DNA from: a virus
IMG/VR virus record: IMGVR_UViG_3300032180_000385
Coordinates: 1-64,000 of that record
Length of the DNA: 64,000 nucleotides
Strand: one strand, 5' to 3'
The translations under genes were made by a program, and so were the position numbers. Below are positions 14,181 through 21,615 of the stretch, piece by piece. The notes below the pieces were generated by a model that was given only the letters and a program-made list of their open reading frames with translations, searched no databases and was not told the origin of the DNA. How positions within the stretch are numbered: the first letter of the stretch is position 1; each line of letters opens with the position of its first letter.

Positions 14181-14398
14181 GTGAGTTCATCCTGACCACC
14201 TGCGGATGCAATGAGCCCCAGGTAACCCCTCCCCCGCGATGCACAAACTGCGGCCGGTACAGCCACCGCGTAGATGACGGCTACAAGATTCCTCCCCGGG
14301 AAGGCCTGCTAACCGAGTGGTTTTTCCGGCGCTGGGCACGGCATAGGAACCAGCAGCCGCCGAAGCTGTCGGGTCGGATAACGACGGACTCATCATGA
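14177..14398 (+). CDS. Zinc-ribbon-like hypothetical protein
   Basis: A 73-residue protein in an ATGA chain. CGCNEPQVTPPPRCTNCG gives two Cys pairs for a zinc ribbon, followed by a basic, aromatic C-terminus. Function unknown. Confidence 0.5.
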   Translation: MSEFILTTCGCNEPQVTPPPRCTNCGRYSHRVDDGYKIPPREGLLTEWFFRRWARHRNQQPPKLSGRITTDSS

Positions 14399-14799
14399 CC
14401 ACTATTTACCTGGCTGTCAGCGGTGAGTATAGCGACTCCCGGGTCTGCCACGCGTTCAGCCGCCGGGAAGACGCCGAGAGCTACAAATTGGGCGTTGACG
14501 TGAGGGAGCTGGAGCTGCATGACGGCCCCGTCGAAGTGCGAGAATGGCACATGCTCTGGTGGCGGACAGATCTTCCCGACAGGGAGACGATACCGGGTTT
14601 CGCGAACGCCAATCCATACGAGTCATTTTTGCTCCAGGACTTTAACGGCGACGAGCGGTACTGCCGTCATGACTGGAAAGGTGCGCCTGCCACATCTGCG
14701 GGTGTTCTTACCGTCCAGGGCTGGAATCTCGATCAGGTTCGCAAGGTCTACTCAGAGCAGCGGGCACAGTACCTCGCAGGGAAAGAAGGCATCGCGTGA
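14395..14799 (+). CDS. Hypothetical protein, ferredoxin-like alpha/beta
   Basis: A 134-residue protein starting MTTIYLAVSGEYSDSRVCHAFSRREDAESY, a beta-strand followed by a helix typical of small phage proteins that begin with a 'Y-x-V-x-x-x-x-Y-S-D' strand. No biochemical function known. Coupled by 4-nt overlaps on both sides. Confidence 0.55.
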   Translation: MTTIYLAVSGEYSDSRVCHAFSRREDAESYKLGVDVRELELHDGPVEVREWHMLWWRTDLPDRETIPGFANANPYESFLLQDFNGDERYCRHDWKGAPATSAGVLTVQGWNLDQVRKVYSEQRAQYLAGKEGIA

Positions 14800-15392
14800 C
14801 CGAGCCGAAAATGCCTGAGCACATCCATGACGATGACGGAACCGTCGAGGGCTGCCCCGGCTGCTTCGCGGAACCTCCTCTCGGAACGCGGCTATTCTAT
14901 GAAGCGATGAAACGCGATGAGGCGATCGAAGCAGAAAGACGGGAATCGGCCATCGTCCAGAGCCCGGACATGATCACCGAACTGCGGCCAGGCCAGATCA
15001 TCGTAGTGGGAACGAACATCCGCGGGCTGCACGCCAGTGGCGCGGCCTGGTACGCGCACCAGCATTTCGGGCTCCGCTGGGGTGTCGGCCAGGGGCTGTC
15101 CGGACAGACGTACGCGCTGCCCACCATGGAAGGCTGGAACGAGCTGCGCCTTGCTGCCGCCCTGTTCTGCAGCTACGCCGCGCTGTCCCACGACCTGACC
15201 TTCCTGCTGACCAAGGTGGGCTGCGGCATCGCCGGCTACGAGGAAGAGAAGGTCAGCGCGCTGTTCGCGAAAGCCCCGGTCAACGTGCTGCGCCCGACTG
15301 GGTGGCCGCCGTTCAAAGGTAAGCCCATTGTTCATCCGGAACCTTACCAAGGCACTCTCCTGAAGCCGAAGCAGGCAAAGAAACATGACTGA
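14796..15392 (+). CDS. Macrodomain-like protein
   Basis: A 198-residue protein. From residue 68 it follows the macrodomain-like pattern: IIVVGTNIRGLHASGAAWYAHQHFG, then GVGQGLSGQTYALPT, and later LTKVGCGIAGYEEEKVSALF. Macrodomains bind or hydrolyse ADP-ribose derivatives. In a genome that also has ADP-ribosyltransferase-like domains (in the tape measure protein) and a deoxyribosyltransferase-like protein, a role in ADP-ribose chemistry is attractive but unproven. The N-terminal CPGC may bind metal. Confidence 0.6.
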   Translation: MTEPKMPEHIHDDDGTVEGCPGCFAEPPLGTRLFYEAMKRDEAIEAERRESAIVQSPDMITELRPGQIIVVGTNIRGLHASGAAWYAHQHFGLRWGVGQGLSGQTYALPTMEGWNELRLAAALFCSYAALSHDLTFLLTKVGCGIAGYEEEKVSALFAKAPVNVLRPTGWPPFKGKPIVHPEPYQGTLLKPKQAKKHD

Positions 15393-15594
15393 CAGCGAAG
15401 ACGACGAGCCTGTCGACTGGACTGGTGTGACTGGGCGCCTGCTGCTGAATTTCGTTCCCGAGGATAAACGCGAAGAGGCTGCGGGCTTTCTCGAAGTTTA
15501 CCGGCAGGATGTCCGTGCCGCCACCGTTCATGATGTCGAAGTATGGCTGCGGGCAATCATTGAGCAAGCTAAAAAGGAGAACAACAATGGATAA
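15385..15594 (+). CDS. Hypothetical acidic protein
   Basis: A 69-residue acidic helical protein overlapping the macrodomain-like gene by 8 nt. No family recognised. Confidence 0.5.
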   Translation: MTDSEDDEPVDWTGVTGRLLLNFVPEDKREEAAGFLEVYRQDVRAATVHDVEVWLRAIIEQAKKENNNG

Positions 15595-15937
15595 CCCACA
15601 ACTTGGCCGCAAGATCCTCGACATCGCCGACTTCGAGACAGAGCGGTTCGACATGCTCGTCTGGGGGATGACGACAAGCTGCGGAACTGCTGCCTGCCTA
15701 GCCGGGCATACTCTGCTGCAATCTGGCTACAAGCTTGACGGCGGCGAGAACTTCCTTCGCCCCGATGGCACCCCCATTCCAAACAACCCAGGGGAAGAAG
15801 CGCGGCAGCTGCTCGGGATGACCAGGGGAGAAGTAACCTTTTCCGACATGGAGCTGCCCCTGTGGGTGGATTTCAATCACGGGCTGGAGCGGTTCCGGGC
15901 AATCGTCGAGCGAGCCGAGAAGGAGGGGAGCGAATGA
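15587..15937 (+). CDS. Hypothetical protein with CGTAACLAG motif
   Basis: A 116-residue protein from ATG 15587 behind AAAAAGGAGAA. It has MTTSCGTAACLAGHTLLQSGYKL near residue 29 and ARQLLGMTRGEV later. This Cys-Gly-Thr-x-x-C-L-A-G pattern is frequent in actinobacterial phage proteins of unknown function. Confidence 0.6.
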   Translation: MDNPQLGRKILDIADFETERFDMLVWGMTTSCGTAACLAGHTLLQSGYKLDGGENFLRPDGTPIPNNPGEEARQLLGMTRGEVTFSDMELPLWVDFNHGLERFRAIVERAEKEGSE

Positions 15938-16155
15938 CTGACCCTAGCCAGCGCGAAATCCGACACCCAGACGTGACCGTGCACCTCTCGACGGGATGCG
16001 ACGGCAACATCGGCGCGGTCATGGCCAGGATCACCGAGGGGCTGCGCCGGGGCGGGTACGCCAACGAGCAGGACGCCTTCCGGAAAGAGATCTTCAACGC
16101 AGAGAGCTACGATCACGCCCTGCGGATCTGCATGCGATGGGTACACGTGACATGA
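15934..16155 (+). CDS. Hypothetical protein
   Basis: A 73-residue protein in an ATGA overlap. The pattern DVTVHLSTGCDGNIGAVMARITEGLRRGG followed by a short helix-rich end recurs in actinophage genomes. Function unknown. Confidence 0.55.
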   Translation: MTDPSQREIRHPDVTVHLSTGCDGNIGAVMARITEGLRRGGYANEQDAFRKEIFNAESYDHALRICMRWVHVT

Positions 16156-16406
16156 CAGACAGGCCATCGATCTTCGGGTTGCCGCTGGACGTGAAAGACA
16201 CTGACCGGATCATCACCTGTACGCCACTAGCCGGGTTCGTTGTCCTCAAGGCTCTCGACAAAGAAGGCGAGATCGTGTACCTGGGCGGCGCCACCGATGG
16301 CCTGAAATCCATTGAATGCCTGGGCATGGCCCGGTATGCGGTGCTGAGGCTGGAGCACGGACTTCTGCAAGAACTAGAGGAAGAAGACGAGGAAAACGAT
16401 GAATGA
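16152..16406 (+). CDS. Hypothetical protein
   Basis: An 84-residue protein, beta-rich first half (IITCTPLAGFVVLKALDKEGEIVYLG), acidic C-terminus. Coupled by 4-8 nt overlaps. No family recognised. Confidence 0.5.
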   Translation: MTDRPSIFGLPLDVKDTDRIITCTPLAGFVVLKALDKEGEIVYLGGATDGLKSIECLGMARYAVLRLEHGLLQELEEEDEENDE

Positions 16407-16857
16407 CGAGGAGCGCATGATGGGCACGGCAGAGCCTTTTTCCTTCTCCTGGACTATCACCTCTGTTGTCGACCGGAACGCGACGACAACCGCGATCGAG
16501 GCAGATTTCAACGGGGAGCAGTACGTTGTCACCGGATCGGCCAAGCGGGAAAAAGGCGACGTCTGGGATCCGGCCATCGGGCTCACCCTCTCCTTGTCTC
16601 GCGCCCTGAGCGAGCTGTCAGCAGAACTGAAAACGGACGGCCAAGCTCTCGTTCAGGCTGCCGAGCAAGCGAAGCAGGAGCGCATCAGCAGGCACATCAA
16701 GCGCGTGGAACGGAAGGTACTGAACGAGCCGGGGCAGCGCCAAACCCTTTCCATCACTGCCATCCGGGAGAAGTACGGCAATGAGGCCGCCAAGCGGGCA
16801 AGCGAGAGGCGTACCCGTACCCGATGGACCCCGATCGGACGAGACACTTTCGCCTGA
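16399..16857 (+). CDS. DUF1876-like protein with basic C-terminal extension
   Basis: A 152-residue protein. Residues 15-72 resemble the small actinobacterial DUF1876 fold: an antiparallel sheet (FSWTITSVVDRNATTTAIEADFNG) and GLTLSLSRALSELSAELKT. A long helical, very basic C-terminus follows (HIKRVERKVLN ... ASERRTRTRW) that could bind nucleic acid. Mycobacterial relatives are stress-linked with unknown biochemistry. Confidence 0.55.
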   Translation: MNDEERMMGTAEPFSFSWTITSVVDRNATTTAIEADFNGEQYVVTGSAKREKGDVWDPAIGLTLSLSRALSELSAELKTDGQALVQAAEQAKQERISRHIKRVERKVLNEPGQRQTLSITAIREKYGNEAAKRASERRTRTRWTPIGRDTFA

Positions 16858-17042
16858 TGTCCATGCCCGACGAAACCCGCGAGATAGCCCCCAACCTGAA
16901 CGGACGGCAGAGGCTCCTAGCCGACGCGATCCTGCTAGAACGAACGGCTGTGGTGCTGCTGCGGCGGGGTGGAGCTGCGGCCACCGTCACCTATCTTAAG
17001 TCAACTGCACGTTACTGGCGAGACTTGGCGGAGGAAGAATGA
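16857..17042 (+). CDS. Hypothetical helical protein
   Basis: A 61-residue protein from ATG 16857 overlapping the previous stop. LNGRQRLLADAILLERTAVVLL and a final helix suggest a small four-helix or dimeric protein. Function unknown. Confidence 0.5.
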   Translation: MSMPDETREIAPNLNGRQRLLADAILLERTAVVLLRRGGAAATVTYLKSTARYWRDLAEEE

Positions 17043-17464
17043 ATCGGGCGATGCGAATCAGATGGCAGGCGGCACCAGACGACTTGATCGGCGGCTGGTG
17101 TGTGCAGATGGAAGGCGAGCTGACACCATCAGAAGGCGGAATTCAGATTGCGAACTTCGTCAGCCAGGAGGTCGCCGAGCACACCACTCTACTGCATAAC
17201 CAGTGGCTGGAAGCGCAGGCCGAAGGCACCGCGGGGAGTATCAGGCCGGGGCAAGTGTGGGCGGATCTCACACCTGACCTGAGAGGCCGGACTGTAGAAA
17301 TCCTGAGCATCGAAAAAGGCAGAGCTGTCTGCAAGGTTCTGACCAATAGCAAATGGTCTGCTAAATCGGCCGGACGTACGGTAAAGATCAGCCTGTCCAG
17401 GTTCCGGGAAACTAATCATGGATTTCGGCTCGTCGAGCAATCTGGGGGAAAGAATTATGCGTGA
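17039..17464 (+). CDS. Hypothetical protein with a small beta-barrel domain
   Basis: A 141-residue protein. Residues 67-135 (IRPGQVWADLTPDLRGRTVEILSIEKGRAVCKV ... RTVKISLSRFRE) look like a small KOW/SH3-type barrel that recurs in actinophage proteins (DUF6354-like, named from memory). Possible nucleic-acid binding. Overlaps the next gene by 8 nt. Confidence 0.55.
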   Translation: MNRAMRIRWQAAPDDLIGGWCVQMEGELTPSEGGIQIANFVSQEVAEHTTLLHNQWLEAQAEGTAGSIRPGQVWADLTPDLRGRTVEILSIEKGRAVCKVLTNSKWSAKSAGRTVKISLSRFRETNHGFRLVEQSGGKNYA

Positions 17465-17852
17465 GATAGTTACCCAGATCCGGATTTATGACGACCTGGA
17501 TCATGCCCGGGACAAGAGCAAGAACGAGGCTGCGCACACGGTCACCGTCGGGCTGAACGGCGTCTGGCGCGAGCTGGACCTGTCGGAGGATCACCACAAG
17601 GAGCTGATAGCGCTGCTGCAGCCGTACCAGGACGCCGGGCACGTGCCGGCCGAGGCACCAAAGCCGAATGATCCGCTGCGCGGGAAGCGGTCGAGCCCGG
17701 AGTTCGCGTACATGCAAGGAATGCGGGAATTCGCGAAGGCGAACAACCTCCGGTATGTCACCTCGACGGGTAAGTTCTATTATAGTACCAGCCTGAGGAA
17801 GGCATATGCCGAACACCTGGCGAAGGAAGCGAGAGGGGAGACAACGCTATGA
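17457..17852 (+). CDS. Divergent Lsr2-like protein (second copy)
   Basis: A 131-residue protein that follows the Lsr2 plan: IVTQIRIYDDLDHARDK ... HTVTVGLNGVWRELDLSEDHHKELIALLQPY matches the dimerisation domain, and MREFAKANNLRYVTSTGKFYYSTSLRKAYAEHL aligns with the DNA-binding domain. The RGR hook is replaced by STGKF, so DNA recognition should differ from the Lsr2 at 7232. It may form mixed dimers or act as a dominant-negative partner of host Lsr2. ATG 17457 follows GGGGGAAAG. Confidence 0.7.
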   Translation: MREIVTQIRIYDDLDHARDKSKNEAAHTVTVGLNGVWRELDLSEDHHKELIALLQPYQDAGHVPAEAPKPNDPLRGKRSSPEFAYMQGMREFAKANNLRYVTSTGKFYYSTSLRKAYAEHLAKEARGETTL

Positions 17853-18016
17853 TGGGGACTATGATACTCATGAGACACGGAGTGAAGGCCGGGGACATAG
17901 GTCGTACTGTGAAAAAGCGCGAACTAGAACCCCTGAGCGTGCCCGCCGAAGAGCCGCTGACAGCTCCTGCCGAGGAACCGGCACCTGTTCTCGTGCCCGA
18001 ACCGCAGCCTGCTTAA
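17849..18016 (+). CDS. 55-residue Pro/Glu-rich hypothetical protein
   Basis: Starts in an ATGA overlap at 17849. A short basic N-terminus (MILMRHGVKAGDIGRTVKKRE) leads into Pro/Glu/Ala-rich repeats (VPAEEPLTAPAEEPAPVLVPEP). Low-complexity; function unknown. Confidence 0.45.
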   Translation: MMGTMILMRHGVKAGDIGRTVKKRELEPLSVPAEEPLTAPAEEPAPVLVPEPQPA

Positions 18017-18019
18017 ACG

Positions 18020-18544
18020 ATGCAGCTTACCTTGCTGGCACTGCTCGTCCCCTGGGTTGTCGCGATCACAGCAGTCACCATCGCTTGGCGGGGGAATCAG
18101 GCCTGGAAAAAGAAACAGGCAGCCGAAAAAGAGAGAAGAAGGGTTATCCCGAGAGTGAGCACCAGCGCCTGCCCAGGAGCGTACAACCTCAGTTGCACCT
18201 GCACCGGTAACTGCGGTTTCAGTCAGCCACAGCCGTTCATGTTTTACGGGAAACCCGCCTGCGATTGCCTATCCTGCATAATTGCCATGTCCGGCGGATT
18301 TTCGGCGGGCAGCGGGGGCGGTGGCAGTGCGGGCAGCAGCTTCGCATCGGGAGGCAACGGAGTATATATGGGTAACGTCAGCGGAGGAGGAGGAGCGGGC
18401 GGTGGCAGTGCGGGCAGCAGCTTCGCATCGGGAGGCAACGGAGTATATATATGGGTAACGTCAGCGGAGGAGGAGGAGGAGCGGGCGGCAGCACGGGAAT
18501 CAGCAGTACCGGATTTAGCGTCGGCAGCAACGGAAAAAGCATAG
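18020..18544 (+). CDS. Membrane-anchored Gly-rich protein, probably frameshifted
   Basis: A 174-residue frame: an N-terminal membrane span (LLALLVPWVVAITAVTIAW), a basic patch, a Cys-rich region (CPGAYNLSCTCTGNCG ... CDCLSC) and a Gly/Ser-rich stretch with a 78-80 bp tandem duplication (18318-18475). After the second repeat the frame turns into an unnatural TSAEEEEERAAARE tail. The Gly-rich pattern continues instead in the frame of the gene at 18451. The two repeats differ by one TA unit, so the frames were probably once continuous. Confidence 0.6.
   Translation: MQLTLLALLVPWVVAITAVTIAWRGNQAWKKKQAAEKERRRVIPRVSTSACPGAYNLSCTCTGNCGFSQPQPFMFYGKPACDCLSCIIAMSGGFSAGSGGGGSAGSSFASGGNGVYMGNVSGGGGAGGGSAGSSFASGGNGVYIWVTSAEEEEERAAARESAVPDLASAATEKA
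18318..18475 (+). repeat. Tandem duplication with variable (TA)n tract
   Basis: Two near-identical units encoding GGGSAGSSFASGGNGVY followed by GNVSGGGG. Unit 1 has GTATATATGGG, unit 2 has GTATATATATGGG. The 2-nt difference changes the reading frame at the end of unit 2. Confidence 0.75.
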
Positions 18545-19221
18545 TCGGAAACGGAGTTCTTGGCAGCATGAGCGGGCAGGGTCGAGCCGGACGCGCAGGT
18601 ATGGCGGGCTTTGGCGAGCAGGATTACGCGTTCGCCGTCGGAAGCGTCCGCGGGTTTCGTATCTGGCGGATGACATCACCGCCACTGCACCAGAACCCGC
18701 ATGAGGCCTCCTGGGTGCCTACCTTGCTCCGAGGCCAGGCAAGCATGGAGTGGCGTCCCGGTGTGCAGGAAGCCTTGTGCAAGTACGTTCCCTCTCACAA
18801 GCCTCCTGTTGAATATGATACAAACGAGAAAGCCGAATGTGGCTGCGGCTATTGGGCGTATTGGAGCATGAGTGAACTCGGCTCGATGGTTACCGCCGAC
18901 AGCAGTTCTCTCCCGATCGCCGGGATCATCGAAGGTACCGGACGAGTCATCATCGGCGAGAAAGGCTTCCGCAGCCAGCGCGCAGCCATCCTCGCGCTCG
19001 CGCCCGCGTTCAGCATCCAGATCCAGGGCGGAGCTTCCGGGCAATCCGAAGAAACCGACCGATCTGACGAAGACCGCGAGCTGAGAGAAGCGCAGGAAAA
19101 CGGCGATAGCTGGAGCGGCATCATTCAGGTCAAGCTGATGGAAATGTACCCAGACGCGCAGGTCTTCAGTACCGTCGACGGAATGCTAGCAACCATTAAA
19201 ACCGGTGAAATGAGCGAGTAA
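18451..19221 (+). CDS. Hypothetical protein with CGCGYWAYW motif
   Basis: A 256-residue frame that begins with the Gly-rich repeat (MGNVSGGGGGAGGSTG) and continues to a globular domain: VRGFRIWRM, LLRGQASMEWRPGVQEALC and CGCGYWAYW near residue 130. Proteins with this layout occur in actinobacteria, function unknown. No strong ribosome site precedes ATG 18451, and the frame overlaps 18020-18544 in a different phase. It may be reached by frameshifting from the membrane-anchored upstream frame, or be part of one gene split by a (TA)n change. Confidence 0.6.
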   Translation: MGNVSGGGGGAGGSTGISSTGFSVGSNGKSIVGNGVLGSMSGQGRAGRAGMAGFGEQDYAFAVGSVRGFRIWRMTSPPLHQNPHEASWVPTLLRGQASMEWRPGVQEALCKYVPSHKPPVEYDTNEKAECGCGYWAYWSMSELGSMVTADSSSLPIAGIIEGTGRVIIGEKGFRSQRAAILALAPAFSIQIQGGASGQSEETDRSDEDRELREAQENGDSWSGIIQVKLMEMYPDAQVFSTVDGMLATIKTGEMSE

Positions 19222-19223
19222 CT

Positions 19224-19601
19224 GTGGGGGATCATCACTACTTCGTCACCTCTCCGGCCTGGGGGTACAACGACGAAACTGAAATCCGGGATTTTGAACG
19301 CGTGCTTCGGGACCACTTCCGCGACGTCCTGCTGTTTTTCGGCGCGTACGCCATGCACGATAAGGATTTGGATAATTGCGGGGTAGAATTTGATATGCCG
19401 GATAGGGTCGATGCGCTCAGCGGCATCCTGAAAGAGAATATAGCGATCGTGGCCGCCTGGGATCATCCGTGGCAGCTAGAGGAGTACGCAAAACGTGAGC
19501 GGCTGTGGATCGTACCTGGCTGGAAGACGATGGGGCTGGACAAATCGCAGCGTCCGAAGCCGAAACTAACCATTACCCCCTGGGAGCCAAAGAAACCATG
19601 A
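19224..19601 (+). CDS. Hypothetical protein, GTG start
   Basis: A 125-residue protein from GTG 19224, 2 nt after the previous stop. Aromatic-rich (HHYFVTSPAWGYND, VVAAWDHPWQLEEYAKRERLWIVPGW). The C-terminus resembles a nucleotide-sugar or lyase-like fold only vaguely; I do not recognise a family. Confidence 0.5.
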   Translation: MGDHHYFVTSPAWGYNDETEIRDFERVLRDHFRDVLLFFGAYAMHDKDLDNCGVEFDMPDRVDALSGILKENIAIVAAWDHPWQLEEYAKRERLWIVPGWKTMGLDKSQRPKPKLTITPWEPKKP

Positions 19602-19870
19602 CGGAACAGCTGGACGACGAGCCGGGTCGCGCCTACTGCCGAGTGCCCGACTGTAGATGGGTTAGCAGGGAGTTCCAGTTCCGGGACATGGCAGGCTGCG
19701 CTGCTTCGTGGCACATATATGAAAAGCACCCGGAAACCTGGCGAGACCTTTTCGGTGATCGCCCGCCGAATGACCCTGACCCGCGTACCGATGCTGGGCT
19801 TGCTGAGATCTTCCTGCGGAACGTACTGGTATTATGGAGACCGACCGGAGATGCTGGTGGTGCGGGATAG
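19598..19870 (+). CDS. Small C2H2-like zinc-binding protein
   Basis: A 90-residue protein from ATG 19598 (ATGA overlap). YCRVPDCRWVS ... CAASWHIYEKHPE has the C-x4-C ... H-x4-H spacing of a zinc finger. The rest is Asp/Pro-rich. Possible nucleic-acid or protein binder. Confidence 0.5.
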   Translation: MTEQLDDEPGRAYCRVPDCRWVSREFQFRDMAGCAASWHIYEKHPETWRDLFGDRPPNDPDPRTDAGLAEIFLRNVLVLWRPTGDAGGAG

Positions 19871-20013
19871 CCGTAACCGTGGACATAGATCTACCGGAGA
19901 GCAACGGCCTGATCCGTGATGACAGTACCCTCGACGGAAGTGAATCGTGGATCTGCGCCGATCATGAAGCATGCCTGCGCCGGGCACGGGAGATCAAGTG
20001 GGGAATGGGGTAA
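19834..20013 (+). CDS. 59-residue zinc-ribbon-like protein
   Basis: Read from ATG 19834, overlapping the previous gene by 37 nt in another frame. RCWWCGIAV and WICADHEACLRRAREIKWG provide two Cys pairs typical of the small actinophage proteins with a C-x2-C ... C-x-D-x-x-x-C-x4-R ending. Next gene starts 2 nt after its stop. Confidence 0.5.
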   Translation: METDRRCWWCGIAVTVDIDLPESNGLIRDDSTLDGSESWICADHEACLRRAREIKWGMG

Positions 20014-20015
20014 CG

Positions 20016-20354
20016 ATGGCTCGGTACGGACGACGGCTGACGTCCGCCGAGGCACGCGAGCTGCGGATCATCCGGGTAACCACCCGCGCGAAAGTGGCTG
20101 ATCTCGCCAAGCTGTATAACGTATCGCAAACCACAGTGCTGTCTGTCATCCGCGGGCTGAGCTACCTCGACGCGGGCGGCCCGGCCGATGACGTTATCCT
20201 GCACAAGGACGTCCGACGGGAACACGGTACCGCTGCGTGCTACGCGACCGGATGTCGACTGCCGGCGTGCGTGCAGGCCAACAAGGACCGGAGCCGCGAG
20301 TACCGGCAGCGGAAAAAGAAGGAACGGCAGCAAGAGGGGACAGACCGGTCGTGA
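20016..20354 (+). CDS. HTH DNA-binding protein with Cys/His C-terminal motif
   Basis: A 112-residue protein. Residues 25-47 (AKVADLAKLYNVSQTTVLSVIRG) form a helix-turn-helix. The C-terminal REHGTAACYATGCRLPACVQANKDRSREYRQRKKKE is the HGT-x-x-x-Y-x-x-G-C-R-x-x-x-C-x-x-A motif seen in many actinophage small proteins, often joined to DNA-binding modules. Likely a phage regulator or DNA-processing accessory. Confidence 0.65.
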   Translation: MARYGRRLTSAEARELRIIRVTTRAKVADLAKLYNVSQTTVLSVIRGLSYLDAGGPADDVILHKDVRREHGTAACYATGCRLPACVQANKDRSREYRQRKKKERQQEGTDRS

Positions 20355-20551
20355 GTGAGGGTGCCGTAACGTATCCGAAAGAACCCTATGAAGCCGCGCG
20401 CCCGTGCCCATACTGCCAGGGTGCCGGGAAAGAACTGGTCATCGTGCAGGTGAAGGTAATCGTGTTCAGTCCGACGGTGATTGGCTACGCGGGAAGATGC
20501 GGCCACATCTGGGATCTCGCCGCTTACCGAATTCAAAAGCAGACAGCATGA
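20351..20551 (+). CDS. Zinc-ribbon microprotein
   Basis: A 66-residue protein from GTG 20351 (GTGA overlap). CPYCQGAGKELV ... CGHIWDL is a split Cys ribbon. Function unknown. Confidence 0.5.
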   Translation: MSEGAVTYPKEPYEAARPCPYCQGAGKELVIVQVKVIVFSPTVIGYAGRCGHIWDLAAYRIQKQTA

Positions 20552-20771
20552 ACCAGGACGAGCACCTACCTGAAAGATCAAAATGCCTAAGCTAAACGAG
20601 CTAACCCTCAAGCAGGTCAGTGAAGCAGCCTCTGACGTCCGGCGGAACGTTCGCGGGGCAGTTGACGCGGCCAAATCCGGAAACCGGACGGAAGCATACG
20701 CGGCAGCTGAGCGCGCCCAGCACGCAGCCTTTGAACTGAAGCAGTTGTTTGCATGAACCAGGACGAGCACC
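20546..20771 (+). repeat. 21-bp direct repeat flanking a small gene
   Basis: GCATGAACCAGGACGAGCACC occurs at 20546-20566 and again at 20751-20771 (compared in two halves of under 20 bases). The first copy opens a 15-residue dead-end frame MNQDEHLPE; the second opens the real gene at 20753. The gene 20583-20756 lies between. Confidence 0.65.
20583..20756 (+). CDS. 57-residue hypothetical helical protein
   Basis: Starts at ATG 20583 and ends in an ATGA overlap with the gene at 20753. Helical, Ala/Arg-rich (LKQVSEAASDVRRNVRGAVDAAKSG). It sits between the two copies of a 21-bp direct repeat, so it may have been inserted by duplication. Function unknown. Confidence 0.5.
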   Translation: MPKLNELTLKQVSEAASDVRRNVRGAVDAAKSGNRTEAYAAAERAQHAAFELKQLFA

Positions 20772-20962
20772 CGCCTGGCTCGATGGCTGTCTGCCGGCAC
20801 TGCGGAAAGCTGATCACCCGGCTGGTTGCTGGCTGGACCGACCTCGACGGCTTCTTCGCCTGCGTCAAGTCACCGACCTACTCCGTTCGCGACGCGGTGC
20901 TGCACGTTCCCATGCCGGACGGGCTCATCGGCGCAGCCTTCGCATCGATCGTGCCAGACTGA
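20753..20962 (+). CDS. Small zinc-binding protein
   Basis: A 69-residue protein. VCRHCGKLITR gives one Cys pair and FFACVKSP a further Cys; PDGLIG follows. Probably a degenerate zinc ribbon. Its first codons duplicate the dead-end frame at 20548. Confidence 0.5.
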   Translation: MNQDEHPPGSMAVCRHCGKLITRLVAGWTDLDGFFACVKSPTYSVRDAVLHVPMPDGLIGAAFASIVPD

Positions 20963-20987
20963 ACGGCATCTAGTATGGTAGGGAATC

Positions 20988-21338
20988 ATGACTAATGACC
21001 CTGTGACCCAGATGGCCAGGCGCCCGGGAGCCGGAGTAGCCATTGACCGGGACAAGCTGCTTCGCATGCGCCAGACCATGCTGCTGTCTCGTTCCCAGCT
21101 GGCCGCGAAGATGAGCGATGACGGGGAAACCCCGGAGTTTACGATCACCGCAGACGCGATCGCCAAGATAGAGAACGGCTGGCGAAAGCCGAAAACCGCT
21201 ACCTTTGGCCGGCTCTGTGATGCTCTCGACTGTAAGCCGGAAGATCTCCTGCCCGATATAGGCTCCACCCGGCCGAAACCATGTCCGCATTGCCAGGGGA
21301 TCTTCGGCCATGAAAGCGGCTGCCCTGATGCAACCTGA
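20988..21338 (+). CDS. XRE/Cro-type regulator with zinc-knuckle tail
   Basis: A 116-residue transcription regulator. Residues 21-86 form the Cro/C1-type HTH: LLRMRQTMLLSRSQLAAKM ... ITADAIAKIENGWRKPKTATFGRLCDALDCKPEDLL. The C-terminus adds CPHCQGIFGHESGC, a Cys/His knuckle unusual for the family. A TAGTAT box (20973 region) and TAGGGAA ribosome site precede ATG 20988. Could be a repressor of lytic genes or a general phage regulator. Confidence 0.75.
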   Translation: MTNDPVTQMARRPGAGVAIDRDKLLRMRQTMLLSRSQLAAKMSDDGETPEFTITADAIAKIENGWRKPKTATFGRLCDALDCKPEDLLPDIGSTRPKPCPHCQGIFGHESGCPDAT

Positions 21339-21615
21339 CGCCACGCTTCTTCCCTATGATGACGAGTACGATAACGAGTACAACGACGAATCTGAGTACA
21401 TACGCCAGCTTGCCCAGTACTATCCGCGCCTGGATAAATACCGAACAGAGGTAACCGAGCTTTCCGACGATCGGGGGTTTTACTGGCATCTCTATTCCCG
21501 CGATAACGGACGGCGCGTCAACGGAGGCCTCGCCGGAACCTGGTCGGGTGCCCTGCATGCCGCCCGCCTAGCAGCAGCATACGGACACGGGAGCGGTGCT
21601 CATGAACGCTACTAG
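21310..21615 (+). CDS. Acidic hypothetical protein
   Basis: A 101-residue protein with a Tyr/Asp/Glu-rich N-terminus (YDDEYDNEYNDESEY) and a later GFYWHLYSRDNGRRVNGGLAGTWSGALHAARLA. No family recognised. Overlaps the regulator gene by 29 nt. Confidence 0.5.
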   Translation: MKAAALMQPDATLLPYDDEYDNEYNDESEYIRQLAQYYPRLDKYRTEVTELSDDRGFYWHLYSRDNGRRVNGGLAGTWSGALHAARLAAAYGHGSGAHERY

